A DNA stretch of 47,089 nt, taken from contig CAJTWF010000018.1 in assembly GCA_910579965.1 (NCBI GenBank), positions 1-47,089 of the forward strand, read 5' to 3'. The stretch comes from an uncultured Oscillospiraceae bacterium. GTDB lineage: Bacteria; Bacillota; Clostridia; Oscillospirales; Oscillospiraceae. Positions within the stretch are counted from its first letter, which is position 1; every line of letters starts with the position of its first letter. The notes under the pieces are model-generated. The model made no database searches and had not been told where the DNA came from. It worked only from the letters and a program-made list of their open reading frames with translations. A program made the position numbers and the translations under genes. This document shows positions 16,027 to 24,287 of the stretch, in pieces.

Positions 16027-17535
16027 TCAATCAATCAGGCTCTTACCGTCCATCTCCGGCGGGCAAGCCAGGCCCATGATGTCCAAAATCGTGGGCGCAA
16101 TATCTGCCAGGCGGCCGGGATGCAGCTTGGCGTCCGCTCCCACCAGGATAAAGGGTACCAGGTTAGTCGTATGGGCCGTCATGGGGGAACCGTCCGGCTT
16201 GCGCATCTCCTCGGCGTTGCCGTGGTCCGCAGTAATCATCGCAATGCCGCCCATGGACCTGGTGGCATCCACCACGCGCCCCACGCAGGCGTCTACCGTC
16301 TCCACCGCCTTCACGGCAGCGTCATATACGCCGGTGTGCCCCACCATATCGCAGTTGGCAAAGTTGAGGATAATCACGTCATACGCCCCGGACTCAATGC
16401 GCTCTACGCATCTGTCCGTCACCTCCACAGCGCTCATCTCCGGCTGGAGATCGTAGGTAGCCACCTTGGGAGAATCCACCAGCACACGGTCCTCGCCGGG
16501 GAACACAGCCTCCACGCCGCCGTTGAAAAAGAAGGTGACATGGGCGTACTTCTCCGTCTCCGCAATGCGCAGCTGGGTCATGCCCATGGCGCTGAGGTAC
16601 TCGCCCAGGCCGTTTGCCACGCGGATGCGTGGGAAGGCCACCTGGACGTTGGGCATGGTGGCGTCGTACTCCGTGGTGCAAACATAGGTCAGGGGAAAGA
16701 TCTCCCGGTTGAAGCCGTCAAAGGCGGGGTCCACAAAGACGCGGGTGATCTCCCGGGCACGGTCAGGCCGGAAGTTGAAGAAAATAATGCTGTCATTGTC
16801 GGAGATGGTGCCCTCGCTGTCGCAGACCACCGGCTCCACAAACTCGTCCGTCACGCCCTTGGCATAGCTCTGGGCCACGGCGTCCACAGGATCGCTGTTG
16901 CTCACGCCCCGGCCGTAGACCATGGCGTCATAGGCCTGCTCCACCCGGTCCCAGCGCTTGTCGCGGTCCATGGCGTAGTAACGGCCCATGACGGTGGCAA
17001 TCCTGCCCACGCCGATCTCCTGGCACTTGGCCACCGTCTCCGCCACAAAGTCCTTGCCGCTGGTGGGAGACACGTCCCGGCCGTCCAGGAAGGCGTGGAT
17101 ATAGACCCGCTCCAGGCCCCGGTCCTTGGCCATTTTCAGCAGCGCCCAGAGGTGGGTGTTGTGGGAGTGTACGCCGCCGTCGGACAGCAGGCCGTACAGG
17201 TGCAGGGTGCTGCCGGAGTCCTTGGCCGCGTCCATGGCGGCGCAGTAGGCGGGGTTGGCGAAGAAGGACCCGTCCTCAATGGACCGGGTGATGCGGGGCA
17301 GATCCTGATAGACAACCCGACCGCCGCCGATGTTGGTGTGGCCCACCTCGCTGTTGCCCATCTGTCCGTCGGGCAGTCCCACGTCCAGCCCGGAGGCTGA
17401 GAGGGTGGTGTGGGCGCAGGAGGCGAACAGCTTGTCCAGAACCGGCGTCCTGGCGTGGGTTACCGCGTTGCCCTCCGCGTCCTTGGCCAGGCCGAAGCCG
17501 TCCATAATAATAAGAGTAGTGGGTGTTTTGTTCAT
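16027..17535 (-). CDS. gpmI: 2,3-bisphosphoglycerate-independent phosphoglycerate mutase
   Basis: The 502-residue protein interconverts 3- and 2-phosphoglycerate in glycolysis, using two manganese ions and a phosphoserine intermediate. The metal-binding D12 is in IIMDGFG, and the catalytic S62 is in GNSEVGHTNIG. The HxxHxxD-type C-terminal metal site is represented by the TADHGNAEEM segment. Length is normal for the family (about 510). It is the last gene of the minus-strand series pgk, tpiA, gpmI. A hairpin in the 116-base gap before it may tune its expression relative to tpiA. Confidence 0.97.
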   Translation of the reverse strand: MNKTPTTLIIMDGFGLAKDAEGNAVTHARTPVLDKLFASCAHTTLSASGLDVGLPDGQMGNSEVGHTNIGGGRVVYQDLPRITRSIEDGSFFANPAYCAAMDAAKDSGSTLHLYGLLSDGGVHSHNTHLWALLKMAKDRGLERVYIHAFLDGRDVSPTSGKDFVAETVAKCQEIGVGRIATVMGRYYAMDRDKRWDRVEQAYDAMVYGRGVSNSDPVDAVAQSYAKGVTDEFVEPVVCDSEGTISDNDSIIFFNFRPDRAREITRVFVDPAFDGFNREIFPLTYVCTTEYDATMPNVQVAFPRIRVANGLGEYLSAMGMTQLRIAETEKYAHVTFFFNGGVEAVFPGEDRVLVDSPKVATYDLQPEMSAVEVTDRCVERIESGAYDVIILNFANCDMVGHTGVYDAAVKAVETVDACVGRVVDATRSMGGIAMITADHGNAEEMRKPDGSPMTAHTTNLVPFILVGADAKLHPGRLADIAPTILDIMGLACPPEMDGKSLID

Positions 17536-17611
17536 AAATACCTCGTTTTCTCCAGAAAAAGCAGATGTTGATCCTCTGTTCCAGCGCCAAAAGAATGGTC
17601 CGGGAACGCAT

Positions 17612-17635
17612 CAGTACCCGCTCTCGCGGGTACTG
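17612..17635 (-). promoter_or_regulatory. Intergenic hairpin between tpiA and gpmI
   Basis: Ten perfect base pairs (17612-17621 with 17626-17635) with a TCTC tetraloop lie 16 bases beyond the tpiA stop. There is no T tract, so an mRNA stability or processing element within the glycolytic transcript is more likely than a terminator. Confidence 0.5.
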
Positions 17636-17651
17636 GCGCGTCGGATTCTGC

Positions 17652-18425
17652 TCACTCCTGATTAGCGGCGTTAATGATCTCCACAAACTGGTCTGGCTTC
17701 AGGGCGGCGCCGCCAATCAGGCCGCCGTCCACATCGGGCTGCGCCAGCAGCTCGGCGGCATTCTTGGGATTCATGGACCCGCCGTACTGGATGGTGATGG
17801 ACCGGGCGACACGCGCACCGTAGAGGTTGCGGATGGTGGCGCGGATGGCGGTGCAGACCTCGGCGGCCTGCTCGGCGGTGGCGGTGCGGCCGGTGCCGAT
17901 GGCCCAGATGGGCTCATAGGCGATGACGCACTTGCGCACCTTCTCAGCGGCCACGCCGGCCAGGGCGCTCTTGACCTGGAGGGCAATCAGCTCCAGGGTC
18001 ACGCCCATATCCCGCTGCTCCAGACTCTCGCCCACGCAGATGATGGGGTGGAGGCCCGCCTCCAGGGCGGCGTGGACCTTCTTGTTGACAGTGATGTCTG
18101 TCTCACCGAAGTACTGGCGGCGCTCAGAGTGGCCGATGATGACGTACTTCACACCCAGATCCTTGAGCATCTCGGCAGACACCTCGCCGGTGTACGCGCC
18201 GCTGGGCTCATAGTACAGGTTCTCAGCGCCCACCGCCACGCGCATATCCTTGAAGGCCTTCATGGCCGTGGGGATATTCACGAAGGGGACGCACACCACC
18301 ACCTCGCACCACTTGGCGCGGGGCAGGATGGGCTTGAGCTCCTCGGCAAACCGCTTGGTGTCGCTGGCGGTCTTGTTCATTTTCCAGTTTCCGGCAATTA
18401 TGGTCTTGCGGTATCTACGGTTCAT
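17652..18425 (-). CDS. tpiA: Triosephosphate isomerase
   Basis: The 257-residue enzyme interconverts dihydroxyacetone phosphate and glyceraldehyde 3-phosphate. Catalytic K15 (GNWKMN), H99 (IIGHSERR) and E171 (AYEPIWAIGTG) are all present, with the phosphate-binding GGSMNP and GGAAL loops near the C-terminus. Length is standard. AGGAGATTACC precedes the start on the minus strand. It lies between pgk and gpmI, separated from pgk by a 162-bp repeat element. Confidence 0.97.
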   Translation of the reverse strand: MNRRYRKTIIAGNWKMNKTASDTKRFAEELKPILPRAKWCEVVVCVPFVNIPTAMKAFKDMRVAVGAENLYYEPSGAYTGEVSAEMLKDLGVKYVIIGHSERRQYFGETDITVNKKVHAALEAGLHPIICVGESLEQRDMGVTLELIALQVKSALAGVAAEKVRKCVIAYEPIWAIGTGRTATAEQAAEVCTAIRATIRNLYGARVARSITIQYGGSMNPKNAAELLAQPDVDGGLIGGAALKPDQFVEIINAANQE

Positions 18426-18510
18426 GACGGTAATCTCCTGTTTGATGATATGAAGTAAATGGTTGATATATCCCTGTAAACGGACCTGTATCCCAGGCTG
18501 TTTTTAAGTA

Positions 18511-18522
18511 GGGCGGCCGCCC
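18511..18522. repeat. 12-bp perfect GC palindrome
   Basis: GGGCGGCCGCCC is a perfect palindrome beside the inverted-repeat element in the pgk-tpiA gap. It may be part of the terminal structure of that gap or a protein-binding site. No further evidence is visible. Confidence 0.35.
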
Positions 18523-18528
18523 GCCCTC

Positions 18529-18690
18529 AGAGCCTGTTTATCATCTCCCCGCGCCTGTCTTGGCGGCGTATTTTCCGCCCTGACTTCGTTAAAAATCCTT
18601 GCCATCCGTCAGGATGCCTGCGGATTTTTGCCTTGCAGGGCAAAAAATCCTCTCGCCAATCCAAACACGTTGAGATACTAAACAGGCTCT
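18529..18690 (-). mobile_element. MITE-like repeat, intact copy (between pgk and tpiA)
   Basis: A 162-bp non-coding sequence is bounded by perfect 12-bp terminal inverted repeats (AGAGCCTGTTTA at 18529-18540 and its reverse complement at 18679-18690). Its reverse complement aligns along its length with 33486-33685. An internal hairpin (TTTGCC/GGCAAA type, near 18629-18650) is flanked by T runs on both strands. The right end overlaps the last base of the pgk stop codon. The structure fits a miniature inverted-repeat transposable element without its own transposase. Confidence 0.75.
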
Positions 18691-19892
18691 TACTGATCCA
18701 GCAGGCAGGCCACGCCGGGAAGCTCCTTCCCCTCCAGGAACTCCAGGGATGCGCCGCCGCCGGTGGAGATGTGGGTCATCTTGTCGGCAAAGCCCAGCTG
18801 GGCCACAGCCGCGGCGCTGTCGCCGCCGCCGATAATGGTGATGGCGTCGGTCTCGGCCAGAGCCTTGGCCACAGCCCGGGTGCCCTCGGCAAAGCTGGGG
18901 AACTCAAACACGCCCATGGGGCCGTTCCAGATGACGGTGCCCGCGCCCTTGACGGCGGCGGTGTAGGCCGCGATGGTCTTGGGGCCGATGTCCATGCCCA
19001 TCATATCGTCGGGAATGGACCTGGCGCCGTGGAGCACAGGGACCGCATCGGCGGAAAACTCACTGGCGCACTGGGTATCCTCCGGCAGGAGCAGCGCCAC
19101 GCCCTTCTCCCTGGCCTTGGCCAGCATGTCGTTGCAGTAGTCCAGCCAGTCGCTCTCCAGCAGGCTCTTGCCCACGCTGCCGCCCTGGGCCTTGGCAAAG
19201 GTGTAGGCCATACCGCCGCCGATGATGATGGTGTCCGCGATGTCCAGCAGATGGTTGATCACGCCGATCTTGGAGGAGACCTTGCTGCCGCCCAGGATGG
19301 CTACCAGGGGCCGCTTGGGATCGGCCAGCGCGCCGCCCATGATCTCCAGCTCCTTCTCAATGAGGAAGCCGCTGACGGCGGGCAGATAGGCCGCCACGCC
19401 GGCGGTGGAGGCATGGGCGCGGTGGACCGCGCCGAAGGCGTCGGACACGTAGACCTGAGCCATGGAGGCCATGGCCTTGGCAAGCTCGGGATCGTTCTTG
19501 GTCTCGCCCTTCTCAAAGCGGGTGTTCTCCAGCAGCAGGATCTGGCCGGGCTGGAGGGCGGCGGCCTTGGCCTTGGCGTCCTCGCCCACCACGTCCTTGG
19601 CCATGACCACGTCCCTGCCCAGCAGCTCGCTCAGGCGCGCCGCCACGGGGGCCAGACTGAATTTGTCCTCGGGGCCGTTCTTGGGCTTGCCCAGGTGGGA
19701 GCAGGCGATCACCGCCGCGCCCTGGTCCAGCAGGTATTGGATGGTGGGCAGAGCGGCGCGGATGCGCTTATCGTCGGTAATGGCCAGGGTGTCCTTGTCC
19801 TGGGGAACGTTGAAGTCGCAGCGCAGGAGGACCTTCTTGCCCTTTACGTCGATATCCTTGACCGTCTTCTTGTTGTAGTTCATGCTCTTCAT
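18690..19892 (-). CDS. pgk: Phosphoglycerate kinase
   Basis: The 400-residue enzyme transfers phosphate from 1,3-bisphosphoglycerate to ADP. It shows the N-domain LLRCDFNVP motif, the basic-patch histidine and arginine segments (CSHLGKP, LLENTRFEKGE), the hinge, and the C-domain nucleotide loop GGGDSAAA. Length is normal. Two starts are possible: ATG 19892, three bases from AAAGGAG, and ATG 19883, twelve bases away. It heads the pgk-tpiA-gpmI series; gap and eno are not in the window. Confidence 0.97.
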   Translation of the reverse strand: MKSMNYNKKTVKDIDVKGKKVLLRCDFNVPQDKDTLAITDDKRIRAALPTIQYLLDQGAAVIACSHLGKPKNGPEDKFSLAPVAARLSELLGRDVVMAKDVVGEDAKAKAAALQPGQILLLENTRFEKGETKNDPELAKAMASMAQVYVSDAFGAVHRAHASTAGVAAYLPAVSGFLIEKELEIMGGALADPKRPLVAILGGSKVSSKIGVINHLLDIADTIIIGGGMAYTFAKAQGGSVGKSLLESDWLDYCNDMLAKAREKGVALLLPEDTQCASEFSADAVPVLHGARSIPDDMMGMDIGPKTIAAYTAAVKGAGTVIWNGPMGVFEFPSFAEGTRAVAKALAETDAITIIGGGDSAAAVAQLGFADKMTHISTGGGASLEFLEGKELPGVACLLDQ

Positions 19893-19992
19893 TAACTCCT
19901 TTCAAACTGTCTACTCAAAATGGTTTGATTGGTGTAATAAATATTTGTATTCTTCTTTTCTTTATACATTGTAAGAAAAGAAGCAAAAGAAT

Positions 19993-20478
19993 CTATGCCA
20001 TCTCCCCTGTGCCGGTCAGGCCGGGGAATCCGTTCTGCCGCAGGGCCTCGTAGACCAGTATGGCGGCGCTGTTGGCCAGATTGAGGCTCCGGGCGCCGCT
20101 GACCATGGGCAGGCGGACGCACCTGTCCCGGTGCCTCTCCCGGAACGCCAACGGCAGCCCGGCGGTCTCCCTGCCGAAAAACAGCCAGCAGTCCGGGGAG
20201 AAGCGGGCCTCGCTGTAGGGCCTGGGGGCCTTGGTGGTGGCCAGCCACAGATCCTCCGCCGCCTCCGGGTGAAGGGCAAACAGGGCGTCCAGATCCGGAT
20301 GGACGCTCACCTGGACCAGATGCCAGTAGTCCAGCCCCGCCCGCTTCACGGCCCGGTCCGACACGTCGAACCCCAGGGGCTCCACCAGGTGGAGGCGGCT
20401 GCCGGTGGCGGCGCAGGTGCGGGCGATGTTGCCGCAGTTGGGCGGAATCTCCGGCTCCACCAGGACGATATGCAGCAC
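19993..20478 (-). CDS. trmL: tRNA (cytidine/uridine-34-2'-O)-methyltransferase, TrmL family
   Basis: The 161-residue SPOUT-fold protein matches TrmL, which methylates the wobble ribose of tRNA-Leu using S-adenosylmethionine. Motifs are NCGNIARTCAATG near the start, FFGRETAGLP, and the knot sequence RSLNLANSAA close to the C-terminus. The GTG start at 20478 follows GGAGGGG at 10 bases. A longer reading from ATG 20565 is unlikely because that codon lies within the promoter -35 element. It is 100 bases upstream of pgk on the same strand. Confidence 0.88.
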   Translation of the reverse strand: MLHIVLVEPEIPPNCGNIARTCAATGSRLHLVEPLGFDVSDRAVKRAGLDYWHLVQVSVHPDLDALFALHPEAAEDLWLATTKAPRPYSEARFSPDCWLFFGRETAGLPLAFRERHRDRCVRLPMVSGARSLNLANSAAILVYEALRQNGFPGLTGTGEMA

Positions 20479-20799
20479 GCGGCCAGCTCCCCTCCAGCGG
20501 GCGGTCCCCAGGGCCGCCGCAATTTTTATCAGCGACATTGTAAAACAAATCTTCTTCAAATTCAAGCATTATCGGATAAATTCTTTGAGAAATTTTACAA
20601 AATCGCCGGTCAAGAGGGAACCTTTCTATGAATCAACGAAAATTTTACATAGAAGGGACGCAATCTTGTGCAAAAAGCCGCATTCGTATCTTTTTTACCC
20701 TTCTGAGAGGAATTTGTACGAATATTGTGAAATACCCCCTTGCATAACTGGCGGCTTCTGTTATAATGAGGAATAGAAATATGGGAAGGGGAGAATCCA
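20479..20799. promoter_or_regulatory. trmL/glmU divergent intergenic region
   Basis: This 321-base AT-rich gap has no credible gene. It holds a trmL promoter on the minus strand (TTGAAT at 20565-20560, TACAAT at 20542-20537, 17-base spacer). On the plus strand it holds a glmU promoter (TTGCAT at 20740-20745, TATAAT at 20762-20767, 16-base spacer). I see nothing else clear in it. Confidence 0.7.
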
Positions 20800-21834
20800 A
20801 TGGATAAAAAATGTATTGTGATCCACCTGGCCGAGGATGAAGCCCAGACCTACAACGGAAAACCGCTGATGCTGCAAGACGCGTTATTCTGCCCTGTATT
20901 GAACTGGTGTATGCGGGCGTGGATGAAAAAGGGCGTCCTGCGGTTTTTTGTTGTCTGCGACGAAAAATTCCAGGACGAGGTGATGGCCTGCGCCCCCAAG
21001 GGCGCGGCCGTGGCGGTGGGCTCGGAGGACGACTGCAGCCGGGACATTGCCGACTTCGCCCGGGGACGCTGGATCGAGGAGGTCCGGGAGGCCATGCTGC
21101 CCGTGGGGAGCATGATGCTCTCCTTCCACACCCTGCCGGAGCTGCTGCGGCTCCAGCAGGCGGTGAAGGAGGAGATCGCCATGTTCCACCAGCGCACCGG
21201 CGTTCGGGTGCTGGACATGGACAGCACCTACATTGACCCCCGGGTGACCATCGGCGCGGGCACCACCATCCTGCCCGGCACCATCCTGCGGGGCCATACC
21301 GTCATCGGCGAAAACTGCGAGATCGGCCCCAACGCCATGATCGTGGACTGCGAGATCGGGGACGGGTGCGTGGTCAACGCCTCCCAGACCTACGACAGCC
21401 GCCTGGGGAAGAAGGTCCAGGTGGGTCCCTTCGCCCACATCCGGCCCCACTGTCAGGTGGGGGACGGGTGCAAGGTGGGGGCCTATGTGGAGATCAAGAA
21501 CGCGGTGTTCGGCCCCGGGACCAAGCTCAGCCACCTCACCTACGTGGGGGATGCCGACGTGGGCAGCGGGGTGAACTTCGGCTGCGGCACCATCACCTCC
21601 AACTACGACGGCTTCCGCAAGCACCGCACGGTGATCGGAGACAACGTGTTTGTGGGCTGCAACACCAACCTTGTCCCCCCGGTGACGGTGGGGGACGGGG
21701 CGTACATCGCCGCCGGAACCACGGTGACAGGAGACGTGGAGGCCGACGCGCTGGCCATCGGCCGGGTCCGCCAGGAGCAGAAGCCCGGCTGGGCTAAAAA
21801 GCGGCGGGAGCTGGCCGGGAAGGACAAGCGCTGA
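20800..21834 (+). CDS. glmU: GlmU-type acetyltransferase lacking a functional uridylyltransferase domain
   Basis: The C-terminal two thirds is a left-handed beta-helix of hexapeptide repeats with the GlmU acetyltransferase residues R215, K233, H245, Y248 and N268. Each sits exactly 118 positions before its E. coli equivalent (R333, K351, H363, Y366, N386), so glucosamine-1-phosphate acetylation is likely. The N-terminal part is only about 130 residues instead of about 230 and lacks the LAAGxGTRM nucleotide loop, so UTP transfer is unlikely. Total length is 344 against about 456. prs and pth follow in the usual glmU-prs-pth order. A separate UDP-GlcNAc pyrophosphorylase should exist elsewhere. 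Confidence 0.85.
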   Translation: MDKKCIVIHLAEDEAQTYNGKPLMLQDALFCPVLNWCMRAWMKKGVLRFFVVCDEKFQDEVMACAPKGAAVAVGSEDDCSRDIADFARGRWIEEVREAMLPVGSMMLSFHTLPELLRLQQAVKEEIAMFHQRTGVRVLDMDSTYIDPRVTIGAGTTILPGTILRGHTVIGENCEIGPNAMIVDCEIGDGCVVNASQTYDSRLGKKVQVGPFAHIRPHCQVGDGCKVGAYVEIKNAVFGPGTKLSHLTYVGDADVGSGVNFGCGTITSNYDGFRKHRTVIGDNVFVGCNTNLVPPVTVGDGAYIAAGTTVTGDVEADALAIGRVRQEQKPGWAKKRRELAGKDKR

Positions 21835-21982
21835 TTGTGTGTGAATGGATCCGTTCGGGGAAGAGGCGGATCTGTTTCGGGGCCCGCGTTCGCCGTCAAA
21901 GGCGCCGCCCGGACGGCGCCGGAGGGCGCGAACAGAGGCTCTAAGATACTTCAGATAAACGAAGAAATGAGAGGAAGTTGAC

Positions 21983-22942
21983 ATGATCTCACACGGAAAA
22001 GACATGAAGGTGTTCAGCGGCAACGCGAACGTAGGTCTGGCCAAGGATATCTGCCGTCTCATCGGCATCCAGCTGGGCAACACGGAAATCGGACATTTTG
22101 CCGACGGAGAGGTGTTCGCGTCCATCTATGAGTCTGTCCGCGGTTCCGACGTGTTCCTGGTCCAGTCCACCAGCCGTCCTGTAAACGACAATCTGATGGA
22201 GCTGCTCATCATGATTGACGCCATGAAGCGGGCCTCCGCCGGCCGGGTGACGGCGGTGATCCCCTACTTCGGCTATGCCCGTCAGGACCGCAAGGCCAAG
22301 GCCAGAGACCCCATCTCCGCCAAGCTGGTGGCCAACATGCTCACCGCCGCCGGCGCGGACCGGGTGCTCACCATGGACCTCCACGCCGCCCAGATCCAGG
22401 GCTTTTTCGACATTCCCGTTGACAACCTTTACGGCAACCCCGTGTTTGTGGACTACTACGCCAAGAAATTCGGTGAAAAGTGCGAGGAGATGGTGGTGGT
22501 CTCCCCGGACGTGGGCTCCGTATCCCGGGCCCGGGCCTTTGCCCAGAAGCTGCACATGAATCTGGCCATTGTGGATAAGCGGCGGCAGAAGGCCAACCAG
22601 TGTGAGGTCATGAACGTCATCGGAGACGTGGAGGGCAAGGACTGCATCCTCTTTGACGACATGGTGGACACCGCCGGCAGCCTGTGCAACGCGGCCAAGG
22701 CCATCGTGGAGGTGGGCGGCGCGAAGAACGTGTACGCCTGCGCCTCCCACGGCGTGCTCTCCGGCCCCGCCATCGGGCGCATCAATGATAGCGTTATCAC
22801 CGAGCTGGCGTTTTTGGACACCATCGCGCCCATTGACCCCGCCCTCAGCGGCAAGATCAAGTACCTCACCGTGGCCCCCATGTTCGCGGAGGCCATCGAG
22901 CGGATCTACCAGGAGATCTCTGTCTCCAAGCTGTGGATCTGA
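21983..22942 (+). CDS. prs: Ribose-phosphate pyrophosphokinase
   Basis: The 319-residue enzyme makes PRPP from ribose 5-phosphate and ATP for nucleotide, histidine and tryptophan synthesis. It has the flexible-loop/ATP segment GYARQDRKAKAR, the metal site TMDLHAAQIQGFF, VVSPDVGS and the PRPP-binding loop DDMVDTAGS. Length is standard for class I. The 148-base gap after glmU contains a GC hairpin near 21,900 but no clear terminator. A strong terminator follows the gene. Confidence 0.97.
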   Translation: MISHGKDMKVFSGNANVGLAKDICRLIGIQLGNTEIGHFADGEVFASIYESVRGSDVFLVQSTSRPVNDNLMELLIMIDAMKRASAGRVTAVIPYFGYARQDRKAKARDPISAKLVANMLTAAGADRVLTMDLHAAQIQGFFDIPVDNLYGNPVFVDYYAKKFGEKCEEMVVVSPDVGSVSRARAFAQKLHMNLAIVDKRRQKANQCEVMNVIGDVEGKDCILFDDMVDTAGSLCNAAKAIVEVGGAKNVYACASHGVLSGPAIGRINDSVITELAFLDTIAPIDPALSGKIKYLTVAPMFAEAIERIYQEISVSKLWI

Positions 22943-22964
22943 TACATCCCCGCCAGTCTGTCCG

Positions 22965-22997
22965 GTCAAAAAAGTGCCCGACGGGCACTTTTTTGAC
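22965..22997 (+). terminator. Terminator between prs and pth
   Basis: Fifteen bases (22965-22979) pair perfectly with 22983-22997 around a GAC loop. A-runs on the left arm and T-runs on the right arm make it work in both directions. It separates prs from pth, so pth probably has its own promoter or depends on read-through. Confidence 0.8.
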
Positions 22998-23048
22998 GAG
23001 CGGATCCCTATAAAACCGCCGGTCCACGGCTGAGAAAGGAAATACGCA

Positions 23049-23621
23049 ATGCCCACCTACCAATGGCTGCTGGTGTGCCTGGGCAATCCGGGCAAGGACT
23101 ATGAGGACACCCGCCACAACATCGGCTTTATGGCCGCTGACCGGCTCTCCAGCCGGGAGGGGACGCGGTTCAGCAAGCTCCGCTACCGGGCCCTCACCGG
23201 CGAGATCGCCGTCAAGGGCCAGCGGGTGCTGGTGCTCAAGCCCCAGACCTATATGAACCTGAGCGGCGAGTCTGTCAAGCTGGCCGGCGGCTTCTACAAG
23301 ATCCCGCCGGAGCGAGTGCTGGTCATCTCCGACGACGTGGCCCTGCCCCTGGGCAAGCTCCGCATCCGCGCCGGCGGCAGCGCCGGGGGCCACAACGGCC
23401 TGAAAAATATCATCGCCCACCTGGGCACAGACCAGTTCCCCCGCATCCGGGTGGGTGTGGGCGCGCCGGCCCATCCGGAGCACGAGATGATTGACTGGGT
23501 GATCGGCCACTTCACCTCCCAGGAGAAAAAGACCGTGGAGGAGGCGGTGGACCGGGCGGTGGACGCGGCGCTGTGCCTGATGTCCCAGGGCGTGCAGGAG
23601 GCCCAGAACAGGTATAATTGA
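23049..23621 (+). CDS. pth: Peptidyl-tRNA hydrolase
   Basis: The 190-residue enzyme releases tRNA from abortive peptidyl-tRNA. It shows the family's LGNPGKDYEDTRHNIGF block with catalytic His, KPQTYMNLSGE, the DD(V/L)xLPxGxxRxRxxGSAGGHNGLKN segment, and FxRxRVGVG-type sequence. Length is typical. AGAAAGGAAATACGC precedes ATG 23049. It follows prs in the conserved glmU-prs-pth order, with a terminator between them. Confidence 0.97.
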   Translation: MPTYQWLLVCLGNPGKDYEDTRHNIGFMAADRLSSREGTRFSKLRYRALTGEIAVKGQRVLVLKPQTYMNLSGESVKLAGGFYKIPPERVLVISDDVALPLGKLRIRAGGSAGGHNGLKNIIAHLGTDQFPRIRVGVGAPAHPEHEMIDWVIGHFTSQEKKTVEEAVDRAVDAALCLMSQGVQEAQNRYN

Positions 23622-23667
23622 CCCAAAATTCTACAATCAGTAATTTACGCCTATATGAGAATACCAT

Positions 23668-23711
23668 AGAGCTCCCCTCCCAAGCGGCTGTCCGCTCAGG
23701 CGGGGAGCTCT
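23668..23711. terminator. Bidirectional terminator between convergent pth and the ECF-S gene
   Basis: Ten outer bases (23668-23677) pair with 23702-23711, and an inner AGCGG/CCGCT stem sits inside the loop, giving a branched hairpin. It lies exactly between two convergent genes. Confidence 0.6.
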
Positions 23712-23726
23712 GCATCGTACGGGGTG

Positions 23727-24263
23727 CTACCGCTTCAGGGCCCGGCGCAGCACGGGGGCCAGCAGGAGACCAACAGCGCCGCCAGCCAGGGCCGTCACCA
23801 GCTGGGGATAGGAGAACATCACAGTAAACGCGGCGATCTGGGGTTCCTTCAGGGGCAGCACCGTACACAGCAGCTTCACCACCAGCAGGTAGAGCGCACC
23901 GAATTTGCACACCGCCGCCGCCAGTACGGCTCCGGCGGAGCGCCAGAGGGGCAGGTCCCGCCCGCCGGCCAGCAGCCCCAGCAGGGCCACGAACACCAGA
24001 TTCCCCACCGCGATGGAGGGGACGATAGGCAGCAGCTGGGGACCGATCCCCAGAAGAAACGCGAAGAACGGGGACAGGAGCGCCACCGTGAGGCCGCTCC
24101 CCACCCCCACCGCCAGGGCCGATACCGCCAGCACTGCGTTGACGCAGGAGCCGGTAACATACTGCCCGGCGGGCTTGGTGACAGTCTGTAGGATAATGAG
24201 CAGCGCCGTCAGGGCGGCGGTCTCCGTAAGCCACAGAACTCGTTTGCTTGCAGCAGAGCGCAT
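23727..24263 (-). CDS. ECF transporter S-component-like membrane protein
   Basis: The 178-residue protein has about five to six hydrophobic segments and the TALLIxLQ-like first helix typical of substrate-binding S components of energy-coupling-factor vitamin transporters. The substrate cannot be read from sequence. AAAGGAGG precedes its ATG. It starts only 24 bases after the [FeFe] hydrogenase stop, so it is probably the third gene of that operon, which is unusual. A general membrane protein of the operon is the alternative. Confidence 0.65.
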   Translation of the reverse strand: MRSAASKRVLWLTETAALTALLIILQTVTKPAGQYVTGSCVNAVLAVSALAVGVGSGLTVALLSPFFAFLLGIGPQLLPIVPSIAVGNLVFVALLGLLAGGRDLPLWRSAGAVLAAAVCKFGALYLLVVKLLCTVLPLKEPQIAAFTVMFSYPQLVTALAGGAVGLLLAPVLRRALKR

Positions 24264-24287
24264 GGGGAATTCCTCCTTTTCCGGTCC

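Noticed and set aside
18633..19895. Open frame opposite pgk (420 residues) and a similar one opposite gpmI (15970-17400)
   Set aside because: Both are antisense to certain glycolytic genes and have shadow-type composition.
20479..20565. N-terminal extension of trmL to ATG 20565
   Set aside because: That ATG lies in the promoter -35 element. GTG 20478 has a proper Shine-Dalgarno and gives the family's usual length.
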